Assembly: GCF_001595645.1 (NCBI RefSeq)
Contig: NZ_LNKT01000056.1
Coordinates: forward strand, 117,276-181,275
Direction of reading: 5' to 3'
Origin: Sulfurovum riftiae
Lineage (GTDB): Bacteria > Campylobacterota > Campylobacteria > Campylobacterales > Sulfurovaceae
DNA length: 64,000 nt
The position numbers were made by a program, and so were the translations under genes. The notes beneath the pieces are model-generated. The model saw only the letters and a list, made by a program, of their open reading frames with translations, was not told where the DNA came from and ran no database searches. Positions 16,604 to 24,359 of the stretch are shown here, piece after piece (position 1 is the stretch's first letter; each line of letters opens with the position of its first letter).

Positions 16604-18957
16604 CCCAGCAGTGAAGCGGTATCGACTTCGTCTATCTGCTCCTCTTTGAGATAGGCTTTGGCATACTCCAGATAGATCCCTGAACGCACGAAAAGATCAA
16701 AAAGATCCGCATCGATATGCTGCTCCTTTTTCATGGCATACATAATCTTCAGGGCTTCTGAAAGGGTTTTCGCTTTTTTGTAAGGCCTGTCGGAAGCGGT
16801 AAGTGCTTCGAAGATATCGGCTATGGCCATGATGCGTGAGGGGATGGAGAGCTCCTCTTTCGTCAGGCATCTGGGATAGCCTGTACCATCCATGGTCTCA
16901 TGGTGTTCTCCGGCCATTTTGGGTATCTCTTTCATGTTCTCAGGGAAGGGGAGCTGTTCAAGCATCCTGATGGTCATGATGATATGCTCATTGATCTTGA
17001 AACGCTCCTCTTCGGTCAGTGTGCCTTTTTGGATACACAGGTTGTAGAGTTCACCGCGGTTATAGAGATACTCCGGTACTTCCAGTTTGAAACCTTTTTT
17101 GCGGTACTCCTCTTCATCGAATCCGATACGCTCGATAAGATGTTCTTTACCGTCATGGAGCAGCTGTTCTTTTACCGGCAGGGATTGTACCTCCGTACCG
17201 TAGCGCAAAAGTTCCTCTTCTGCCAGTCCCAGCCTGTTGTCAAAGTGGCGAAGCCAGGTTCTTTTTGCAATGGCCTGAAGCCGTACGATCTTTTCCTCTT
17301 CCATATACTCTCCGCCCAGGTTACAGGTAGCGATGAAAGCAAAATCATTAAGAAGTGCCTGCTGCTCTTTGTGCTTCCATGTTTTAAGTTCCGTTGCATC
17401 TTCTCCTTTGATCAGCCGTTCATAGTAGCCGATCTCGACATCGCGCCAGAGGACCTCGAAACGGGTACGTACCTCGTGTATGCGGTTGTAGATGGTCTCC
17501 AGTTTTGTGGCTTTGTCAACAACGTACTCCGGTGTGGTGATCTTGCCGCAGTCATGCAGCCATGCCGCTCTTTCGAATGCTTCCCATTCGTCACTGTTGG
17601 TGAAGTGAAAATCTTTAAAGACCGTATCGTTGTTCTGGTCTGCCTCTTCCGCGAGCATCGTAGCGATGATGGGTACTTTTTTACAGTGTGCACCGGTATA
17701 GGCCGATTTGGCATCGATGGAGTCTGCGATCAGCATGATGAAAGCATCGAGGAGAGCTTCCTGCTGCAGCTGGTATGTTTGGATACTGCCGGACAATGCC
17801 AGTTGGGAATCGGAGAGTTCGATCAGCTCGATGATATTGGTCTCAACGGCCTGAACCTTGTCGAATTCCCGTTTCTTAATCTTTTCATTCTCACCCATAA
17901 GTGCTTTGATGGGCCTTACGATATGGTCTGTCAGGTAGAGTGTCAGCGGAATGAACATCAGGAACAGCACCAGTGCGATGGCAAGAGAGTAGTAGATCTT
18001 TTCTCTATAAGGTGCAAGCATTTCGGCACTGCCTGTACTGATGCCGACATAGGTCTCCTTCCCATTTTCCTGGCTCAGGGGGATGACCATGACAAAGGTA
18101 TCATTGATATGTATGACCGCATTGACCTGATGCTCTTTGATCATACGTTGTAAAAGTGTATCTATATCTTTCTGGGGTGTTTCAGATGAACTGATGACAC
18201 TTCCGTTACGTCCGTAGAGATAGATATTGCTGCTTTTTGAAAACCGTAAAGACTTGAGCATGTTATGCATGTTCCTGAGTGTATAATCCAGAGCCAGTAC
18301 AGTCTCACTGCCCTCAAGTGTTTTGGAATAGGTGATCCCTTTTTCCTGAAGATTGCTGAAAAGATAGGGGTCGCTTCGTACCGGTACATCCGAGTTCATA
18401 GCCTGTATATACCAGGGACGATTTGTCACATAGTATGTGGAAGGCTCTGATCTGCTGGAGAGTATTTGCATCTTCTCATCGAGGAAGGTGAACTTTCTTA
18501 TGCGCTTCTTATGGTCATTGTAGATATGAATAACGGTCCAGCGTGTGTTTTTGGGTGCCTTGTAATGGGCATAGACTGTTTTATTTATATGCATATTGAT
18601 GACCTCGAAGAAGTCGCCGTTGGGGTAGCCCAGATAGATGGCATACATGTTTTTGTAACGCTTGAGTGTAGGTATGAAGTGCCCGATGATCTCATGTTCA
18701 AGTGTTTCACTGAGATCTGTTTGATGTATGGAAGGATGTGTTTCTATCTGGTAGAGTACTTCTTTGGCCAGCAGATCTTTGTCCTGCAGTGTCAGGGCTA
18801 TCTTGTCTGCGATCTGCCGAAAGTTACGTTCAATGGCATCTTTTGCAAGTTTTTCACTGAAATAGTACTGCAGTCCGATGAGTATGAAAGCAAGAGAGAT
18901 GACAACAAAAAGAAAATGAAGCAGTATGTTGGTACGTATTTTTAATTTATATGGCAT
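16600..18957 (-). CDS. dCache sensor / HD-GYP cyclic-di-GMP phosphodiesterase
   Basis: 785 residues. A membrane segment (about 8-30), a large periplasmic dCache-like sensor (about 35-315, with YVTNRPWYIQAM typical of the ligand-binding Cache fold), a second membrane segment (about 325-345), a HAMP-like linker, then the HD-GYP domain. The HD pair is in AAWLHDCGKITTPEY; the GYP motif reads HHETMDGTGYP, complete. Between HD and GYP sits an insertion of about 180 residues, longer than in the classic domain. It probably lowers cyclic-di-GMP in response to a periplasmic small molecule. No GGDEF domain is attached. Confidence 0.92.
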   Translation of the reverse strand: MPYKLKIRTNILLHFLFVVISLAFILIGLQYYFSEKLAKDAIERNFRQIADKIALTLQDKDLLAKEVLYQIETHPSIHQTDLSETLEHEIIGHFIPTLKRYKNMYAIYLGYPNGDFFEVINMHINKTVYAHYKAPKNTRWTVIHIYNDHKKRIRKFTFLDEKMQILSSRSEPSTYYVTNRPWYIQAMNSDVPVRSDPYLFSNLQEKGITYSKTLEGSETVLALDYTLRNMHNMLKSLRFSKSSNIYLYGRNGSVISSSETPQKDIDTLLQRMIKEHQVNAVIHINDTFVMVIPLSQENGKETYVGISTGSAEMLAPYREKIYYSLAIALVLFLMFIPLTLYLTDHIVRPIKALMGENEKIKKREFDKVQAVETNIIELIELSDSQLALSGSIQTYQLQQEALLDAFIMLIADSIDAKSAYTGAHCKKVPIIATMLAEEADQNNDTVFKDFHFTNSDEWEAFERAAWLHDCGKITTPEYVVDKATKLETIYNRIHEVRTRFEVLWRDVEIGYYERLIKGEDATELKTWKHKEQQALLNDFAFIATCNLGGEYMEEEKIVRLQAIAKRTWLRHFDNRLGLAEEELLRYGTEVQSLPVKEQLLHDGKEHLIERIGFDEEEYRKKGFKLEVPEYLYNRGELYNLCIQKGTLTEEERFKINEHIIMTIRMLEQLPFPENMKEIPKMAGEHHETMDGTGYPRCLTKEELSIPSRIMAIADIFEALTASDRPYKKAKTLSEALKIMYAMKKEQHIDADLFDLFVRSGIYLEYAKAYLKEEQIDEVDTASLLG

Positions 18958-19008
18958 GAACTTACCTTGGTGTCATTCTGAATATATTTTAGCATAATAA
19001 TCATATGT

Positions 19009-19014
19009 TATAAT
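19009..19014 (+). promoter_or_regulatory. Extended -10 promoter placing the start of transcription at the sirtuin ATG
   Basis: TGTTATAAT ends at 19014, and the sirtuin ATG is at 19021. With the usual 6-7 base spacing, transcription would begin at or within a base of the ATG. No ribosome site is visible (TTTTCCC precedes the ATG), so a leaderless message is likely. Confidence 0.55.
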
Positions 19015-19020
19015 TTTCCC

Positions 19021-19848
19021 ATGAATATAAACAACGATCTGCAAAAAGCCAAGGAACTGTTAGAGGAAGCTGATGCGCTTTTCATCACTGCCGGGGCAGG
19101 GATAGGCGTTGACAGCGGCCTGCCCGATTTCAGAGGGGTGGAAGGGTTCTGGAATGCCTACCCGAAGGTCAGGGAACTGGGGCTTCGCTTTGAGGAACTT
19201 GCCAATCCCGAATGGTTCGAGAGCGATCCTCACCTGGCCTGGGCCTTTTACGGCCATAGACTGCATCTGTACCGTGACACCGTGCCTCACAAAGGTTTCG
19301 AGATACTGCTTGAATTGTCTAATACTAAAAAATATGAAAGCTTTATCTTTACCTCGAATGTGGATGGGCAGTTTCAGAAAGCAGGCTTTTCGAAAGAGCA
19401 GGTCATGGAGTGTCACGGTTCCATACACCACCTGCAGTGCATCGACAACTGTCAGGGGATGATATGGAGTGCTGATGAAACAGACATAGAGATAGGTGAG
19501 GATTTTCGGGCGCAGGACCCGCTTCCGACCTGTCCCTTCTGCGGTGGCCTGGCGAGACCGAACATTCTGATGTTCGGTGACTATGGCTGGGAATATGCCC
19601 GAACGGACGGGCAGCGTGAGCGGCTGGTGAAGTGGATGGATACCATTGAAGCGGAGGGCGGCAGGCTGGCGATCGTAGAGATGGGTGCGGGTACAGCAGT
19701 ACCGACCGTACGCAATACTTCCGAACAGATCGCTGCCAGATTCAATGTGCCGCTGATACGCATCAACCCACGGGAGAGCTTCGGTGCAGAGATAGAACTG
19801 CCTATGGGTGCATTGGAAGCTTTGCAGCAGATCATCAGCAACAGTTGA
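19021..19848 (+). CDS. Sir2-family NAD-dependent protein deacylase
   Basis: A 275-residue sirtuin. Seen: FITAGAGIGVDSGLPDFRG with the NAD-binding GAGxS-like loop (here GAGIGVDSG), FTSNVDGQFQKAGF in place of TQNIDxLH, the catalytic His in VMECHGSIH, and two cysteine pairs for zinc (CIDNC and CPFC). The TQNID motif is altered to TSNVD, and the leucine-histidine after it to Gln-Phe, a known variation in class II/III and U members. Substrates may carry acetyl or longer acyl groups. It heads a run with DUF2905 and a ComF-like gene. Probably translated from a leaderless message. Confidence 0.88.
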   Translation: MNINNDLQKAKELLEEADALFITAGAGIGVDSGLPDFRGVEGFWNAYPKVRELGLRFEELANPEWFESDPHLAWAFYGHRLHLYRDTVPHKGFEILLELSNTKKYESFIFTSNVDGQFQKAGFSKEQVMECHGSIHHLQCIDNCQGMIWSADETDIEIGEDFRAQDPLPTCPFCGGLARPNILMFGDYGWEYARTDGQRERLVKWMDTIEAEGGRLAIVEMGAGTAVPTVRNTSEQIAARFNVPLIRINPRESFGAEIELPMGALEALQQIISNS

Positions 19849-19862
19849 GAAGAGAAGCAGAT

Positions 19863-20066
19863 ATGGGAAACACACTGATCGTTCTTGGTATTGGGTTGAT
19901 ACTTGCAGGTATCGCATATAAATTCGGGCTACTGGACTGGTTCGGCAATCTTCCCGGAGACATCAGATATAAAAGTGAGCACAGTTTCATTTTTGTGCCC
20001 ATCACTTCAATGCTGCTGATCTCCATACTCTTATCATTGCTCTTCTGGCTCAAAGAGAGATTCTGA
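19863..20066 (+). CDS. DUF2905 small membrane protein
   Basis: A 67-residue protein with two membrane segments (about 3-20 and 44-62). The central LLDWFGNLPGDIRYKSEHSF is the DUF2905 signature with its conserved LPGDI. Function unknown. The ATG at 19863 follows AGAAGCAG; an in-frame TTG at 19845 would overlap the sirtuin end and is less likely. The next gene starts one base after the stop. Confidence 0.88.
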   Translation: MGNTLIVLGIGLILAGIAYKFGLLDWFGNLPGDIRYKSEHSFIFVPITSMLLISILLSLLFWLKERF

Positions 20067-20067
20067 G

Positions 20068-20649
20068 ATGCGCTGTTTTTCCTGTTCAAAGCTGAGTTTC
20101 GACATTCTCTGTAAGACCTGCCAAAAGACATTGTTCGTACCTACAATACAGACACGGACAGTAGGGACACTGGATGTAATCAGCTTTTTCAGGTACGCTA
20201 CACTGGAGTCCCTGCTGCATACCAAACACAAACCCGAAGGATACCGTGTCTTCAAAAAGCTGGGGAAACTTTTTTTCAGACCGTTCATAAAAGAGTTCGT
20301 TGAGAATGACGAAGGAGAGGTCCATATTGTCGGTATCGATGAGGTTGTCAAAAACGGTTATTCGCATGTAGCACTTCTGACACGTGCCATGAAGTACAGG
20401 CAGGCCATACCGCAGCATGCCGCACTGATAGCACGGAACAGGGTGAACTACTCGGGGAAGAGCTTGCAGTACAGGTTGGCGCATCCCAGGGATTTCGCCT
20501 ACAGCGGGAAAGAGGATGTAGATGTCATCCTGGTAGATGATATCATGACAACAGGGATCACCCTGCAGGAAGCGCAGAAAGTGCTGATGCAGCACGGCGT
20601 GAATGTGCTTTTCGCCATGACACTGGCAGATGTGGAGGAATCATTATAG
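20068..20649 (+). CDS. ComF-family phosphoribosyltransferase-like protein
   Basis: A 193-residue cytoplasmic protein. It begins with a short zinc ribbon (CFSC near the N-terminus, CKTC about ten residues later) and ends with a type I phosphoribosyltransferase domain whose PRPP loop reads VILVDDIMTTGIT. This two-part layout is that of ComF/GntX, needed for DNA uptake in transformable bacteria and linked to helicase partners. No other competence gene is nearby, so a role in DNA uptake is only an inference. It lies one base after DUF2905, likely in one operon. Confidence 0.85.
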   Translation: MRCFSCSKLSFDILCKTCQKTLFVPTIQTRTVGTLDVISFFRYATLESLLHTKHKPEGYRVFKKLGKLFFRPFIKEFVENDEGEVHIVGIDEVVKNGYSHVALLTRAMKYRQAIPQHAALIARNRVNYSGKSLQYRLAHPRDFAYSGKEDVDVILVDDIMTTGITLQEAQKVLMQHGVNVLFAMTLADVEESL

Positions 20650-20675
20650 GGTGTCTGTTCTTGCACCCCGCAGTG

Positions 20676-21770
20676 CTATATCTTACCTTCAAGAAAATGT
20701 TCGAATATCTCGGTCACCAGTTCGATACGCTCTTCAAAACTTTTCTTTGAAGCTCTCTCGTGTACGGTATGGTCACCATCGCCGTAGGGCCCCCATCCGT
20801 CAAGGGTAGCCACACCCTGTGAAGAGATGATGTTGGCATCGCTTACACCGCCGCGTTTTTCTGTAGGCAGGATGATATTACAGAGTTCGTTGATATTGTC
20901 GATGAAGGTCATCTGTGCAGGGGAAGGCTGCATGACATCTCTCTGTATGCCTCCTGAAAGGGTTGCCTCTGTACCTTCCACATAGGAACAGGCCACGATC
21001 TCATCGACCGCCTTGAGGACCCTGTCCCTTTCGTGGGTATTGGTGTAGCGCAGTTCGAAAGTGAGGTGGGCATGGGGTGAGATGGTGTTTGCACCGATAC
21101 CACCGCTGATCTTACCGACATTGACTGTAGTCTCTTTTTCAAGATCGGTAAGTGCCACAAGTTTTTGCAGTTTGAGTGCAGCTTCCAGGTTGGCATCGGC
21201 CCCCTTGTCGTAGTGGTTCCCTGCATGTGCTGCTACCCCCTCGATGTCGATAAAAAAGGTCCCGACCCCTTTCCTGCCTATGACCACTTCATTGTGCAGG
21301 CCGGCAGCTTCGAAGACCATGCAGTAGTCATATTCTTTTGCCAGTTTGGCTGAGAGGTGTTTGCTGTCATCGCTTCCTGTCTCTTCATCGCTGACAAGGA
21401 GGAAGTCGATATTGTGTATCTCTCCGTATTTCGCATAAGCATTCCTCAGTGCCTGAAGTGCAACATAATTGCCACCTTTCATATCACAGACACCCGGGCC
21501 GTAGATCCATTCTTCATCTTCTTTGAATTTTTCGAAGGTGTCAGGAGGGAATACCGTGTCGAGATGTCCGAGAAGCAGCAGTTTTTTCCCCTCTCTATGG
21601 TGTGAAACAAGGTGAAGATGGTCACCAATCTCTTCGCGTGGATAGCGTGTCAGGGTGTATCCGATCTCTTCCAGCCAGTAGGCGAATATTTCGCCATTCC
21701 TATCCACACCTTCTTTGTTCTTTGTCCAGGAATTGATCTCTATTATCTCTTTGAGTTCGCTAAAATCCAT
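20676..21770 (-). CDS. M20 family zinc carboxypeptidase (CPG2-like)
   Basis: A 364-residue metallopeptidase. Metal ligands seen: His in LLLLGHLDTVFPP, the bridging Asp in YGPGVCDMKGGNY, catalytic Glu pair in LVSDEETGSDD and a C-terminal His in GDGDHTVHERA. The middle lid domain (AAHAGNHYDKGANANL type) is present. Related enzymes remove C-terminal glutamate, including from folates and peptides. The ATG at 21770 has AGAGGA seven bases before it; a GTG two codons upstream is the alternative. It is divergent from the ATP-grasp genes, 124 bases apart. Confidence 0.88.
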   Translation of the reverse strand: MDFSELKEIIEINSWTKNKEGVDRNGEIFAYWLEEIGYTLTRYPREEIGDHLHLVSHHREGKKLLLLGHLDTVFPPDTFEKFKEDEEWIYGPGVCDMKGGNYVALQALRNAYAKYGEIHNIDFLLVSDEETGSDDSKHLSAKLAKEYDYCMVFEAAGLHNEVVIGRKGVGTFFIDIEGVAAHAGNHYDKGADANLEAALKLQKLVALTDLEKETTVNVGKISGGIGANTISPHAHLTFELRYTNTHERDRVLKAVDEIVACSYVEGTEATLSGGIQRDVMQPSPAQMTFIDNINELCNIILPTEKRGGVSDANIISSQGVATLDGWGPYGDGDHTVHERASKKSFEERIELVTEIFEHFLEGKI

Positions 21771-21894
21771 ACGCACATCCTCTCTTTTTTGCTATATGTG
21801 TGAAAAAGTAATCATTTTGTTGTTTTTTATTAAAATTCTCTGAAGATATTTTAGTAAATTATAGTAGAATTCTACATTAATTATAGGAGAAGTT

Positions 21895-22794
21895 ATGTCC
21901 AGAAAAATAGGTATGTGGTTGTACAGCAATGGCGGAGGCGACAAGATCCAGAAAAAGATCATTAAAAAGCTCAAAGAAAGAGATATCAAAACGCTTAAAG
22001 ATATCAACCTGCGTCAGGCCATAGCGAAAAACGGACATATTTATCACGGCAATACAAAAGTGGATAAACTGGATCTTTTCTTCTCCTACAATGCCGGAGA
22101 GCAGACGCAGTATCAGGTCTTTTTATACCAGGCGCTTAACCGTGTCATACCGATGATCAATACGTATGATGCCTTCGCACTGACCGAAGACAAGTTTCAG
22201 ACTTCCTTCCTGCTGCAGCAGCACGGCATCGCGACACCGGAATTCCAGCTCTGTCACCGTGACGATACGGTACATTTGCAGCGTATTATGGACAAATGGA
22301 ACAAGATGGTCTATAAACCGACAGACGGATGGGGTGGTGTCGGCTTGACGAAGATCGAGAATCAGGCAACGCTTGACATGCTCCTTCCGTTCCTCAACCA
22401 GATGGACCTCCGTTTCTTCTATGTGGAAAAGTTTGTTAAGTATGACAATACCGATTTTCGTGTGGACATCGTTGACGGGGAATTCGTAGGCTGTTATGGA
22501 CGAAAGGCAAGCAAGAGCGATTGGCGCACAAATGTGACCAGTGGTGGTTCAGTCTTCCTTCGTGAGCCGGATGATGAAGTGATCGCCATTGCCAAAAAAG
22601 CGGCAAAGGTCTGTGGTACGGACATCGCTGGAGTGGATATTATCTACGATCTTGAACGTGAGGAGTACGTGGTACTTGAAGTGAATGGCATACCAGCGTT
22701 CGCAACACCGGAGCAGGAGAAGATGGGTCTGAACTTCAATGACAGGAAGATCGAACTGATCGTGGACATGATCGACAGAAAAACAAAAAAATAA
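21895..22794 (+). CDS. RimK-like ATP-grasp ligase
   Basis: A 299-residue cytoplasmic protein with a complete ATP-grasp fold. Seen: an N-terminal pre-ATP-grasp region, the substrate/ATP segment MVYKPTDGWGGVGLTKI with the ATP lysine, RFFYVEKFVKYDNTDFRVDIV, the arginine-rich RKASKSDWRTNVTSGGSV typical of RimK/LysX-type ligases, and the metal motif VLEVNGIPAF with intact Glu and Asn. RimK relatives join an amino acid (often glutamate) to a protein or peptide end using ATP. Start ATG follows TAGGAGAAGTT. It is followed after 14 bases by a second ATP-grasp gene and then by an M14 carboxypeptidase, which suggests reversible peptide-tail modification. Confidence 0.85.
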   Translation: MSRKIGMWLYSNGGGDKIQKKIIKKLKERDIKTLKDINLRQAIAKNGHIYHGNTKVDKLDLFFSYNAGEQTQYQVFLYQALNRVIPMINTYDAFALTEDKFQTSFLLQQHGIATPEFQLCHRDDTVHLQRIMDKWNKMVYKPTDGWGGVGLTKIENQATLDMLLPFLNQMDLRFFYVEKFVKYDNTDFRVDIVDGEFVGCYGRKASKSDWRTNVTSGGSVFLREPDDEVIAIAKKAAKVCGTDIAGVDIIYDLEREEYVVLEVNGIPAFATPEQEKMGLNFNDRKIELIVDMIDRKTKK

Positions 22795-22808
22795 AAAAAG
22801 GGAAACAA

Positions 22809-24239
22809 ATGGCAAAAAAGAAAAAACAACAGAAACTACCAAAACTCGGACTACTCTATCTTGATTACGTATTGAGATTTTTCGACAAATCAAACTTCAA
22901 AGGGTGGCCCGACAAGATCGAAACGGTTACTTACCATTGGAAAAATGACAAAGACAGATTCATTAAAGAAGTGAAGAGAAAAAAGATCGATGTGCTCATT
23001 GGAAACATTCCAGCAACGGCATATGAAACTTTCAGGGAGATAGCCAGAGAGTTGCCGCATGTACAGTTCATTCCGTCCATGGATACACAGTTCTCCAACA
23101 AATCGAAGGAGAACGTGACACGTTTTGCCTGGAAGTACGATATACCTATCCCGAAAACATACATCTTCTACGATCACAAGAAAGCGGAGAAGTTCATAGA
23201 CTCCACTGACTTCCCGAAGATCATCAAAAAGTCATACGGTCCATCAAACTACGGCGGATACTTCGTTCACAAGGTAGATTCTGCACAGGAAGCGCACAAC
23301 CTGCTTGCCCAGAAGAAATACCATCCGGTCTATATGCAGGACTTTGTTCCTATGGAAGCCGATGTACGTGTCATGCTTATCGGACATAAGCCGGTCTGTG
23401 CATTCTGGAGAAGACCGCCTGAGGGTGAGTGGCTGACCAATACTTCCCAGGGCGGAAGTATGGACTACATGGATGTGCCAAAAGAGCTGCTTGACCTTGC
23501 AGTGAAGGTTTCCAAAGCGGCCAATGCAGAGTATTGGGCATGCGATATCGCAGTTGGTCAGGACGGTAAATACCGTATCCTTGAGTGTGCTACTGCGTTT
23601 GCTGCCTTCCCGTACATCAGGGACTGGATAGGGCAGTACCTCATGTGGAAGTTCTCGAATGGAAGATTCCCTCTGCCTAATATGCCTCTTTACAACTGGG
23701 AAGAACTCGGCAAGATGGATGCTTCGGTACTCCGAACACTGCGTTACATCACTTTCGGACGCTATACGCCTAGTTATGACGGCGCATTCTTCCTCGACAG
23801 TAAGACAAAAGAGACGGAAGAGGGCGAAATGTATCTGCATGAACTCGATGCACTCTATCCTGTCCTGCTGACAGAAGACAGGACCAAAGAGGAGTGGCCG
23901 AGCGAGAAGTGGAACTTCCAGGACAACTACGGACATACGGTCAGAAAAGTCCATGCGCAGAGCAATCCGCATTATAACGATGAAGATGAGAATTCAGAAT
24001 CTGCAGAACAGGAGAATATGATCGAACTTACAGAGAAGAAAGTTGAAAAGCTTTTGACTTCGGTAGAAGGTATCGGCAAGAAGAAAGCTGAAAAGATCAT
24101 GGACAAGTTCAATACGACAGAGCTGGTACATGCACTTGAAACAGCACCTGAAAAACTCGTGGAAGAGATCTCATGGTTCAAGAAGAAGTTTTTGACCAAA
24201 CTTCAGAAAGAGTGGAAAGAGTTCAAAAAGAAACTCTAA
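22809..24239 (+). CDS. Divergent ATP-grasp protein with C-terminal helix-hairpin-helix
   Basis: 476 residues. Basic N-terminus (MAKKKKQQKLPK), then an ATP-grasp region: IIKKSYGPSNYGGYFVHK (ATP lysine and glycine loop), VYMQDFVPMEADVRVMLI and RRPPEGEWLTNTSQGGSM, clearly RimK-like. The last metal motif is altered: RILECATAF where a partner would have E-x-N, so the Asn ligand is missing. Residues about 285-385 are a Trp/Tyr-rich region not recognised. An acidic linker leads to a helix-hairpin-helix (LTSVEGIGKKKAEKIMDKF) near 420-440, a motif that usually contacts nucleic acid or protein. It may be a weak or altered ligase, or a substrate-recruiting partner of the previous gene. Confidence 0.72.
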   Translation: MAKKKKQQKLPKLGLLYLDYVLRFFDKSNFKGWPDKIETVTYHWKNDKDRFIKEVKRKKIDVLIGNIPATAYETFREIARELPHVQFIPSMDTQFSNKSKENVTRFAWKYDIPIPKTYIFYDHKKAEKFIDSTDFPKIIKKSYGPSNYGGYFVHKVDSAQEAHNLLAQKKYHPVYMQDFVPMEADVRVMLIGHKPVCAFWRRPPEGEWLTNTSQGGSMDYMDVPKELLDLAVKVSKAANAEYWACDIAVGQDGKYRILECATAFAAFPYIRDWIGQYLMWKFSNGRFPLPNMPLYNWEELGKMDASVLRTLRYITFGRYTPSYDGAFFLDSKTKETEEGEMYLHELDALYPVLLTEDRTKEEWPSEKWNFQDNYGHTVRKVHAQSNPHYNDEDENSESAEQENMIELTEKKVEKLLTSVEGIGKKKAEKIMDKFNTTELVHALETAPEKLVEEISWFKKKFLTKLQKEWKEFKKKL

Positions 24240-24245
24240 TATTAC

Positions 24246-24261
24246 CGAGGGGCTTTCTGCC
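24246..24261. terminator. Short GC hairpin after the ATP-grasp pair
   Basis: GGGGC-TTTCT-GCCCC forms a five-base stem shortly after the stop of the second ATP-grasp gene. There is no T run after it, so termination is not assured. A weak inverted repeat (CAGTTCAAT/ATTGAATTG) follows at about 24282-24305, before the M14 gene. Confidence 0.35.
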
Positions 24262-24359
24262 CCGAAAGACGGTCTATAGATCAGTTCAATACAGTTATTG
24301 AATTGATTTATATATCCAAATATCTGAAGAATAATAGAATTTAAAGAGAACAAACCATC

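Noticed and set aside
16900..18153. 417-codon plus frame opposite the HD-GYP gene
   Set aside because: Phe/Val/Asp-rich translation typical of an antisense frame; the HD-GYP frame carries all motifs.
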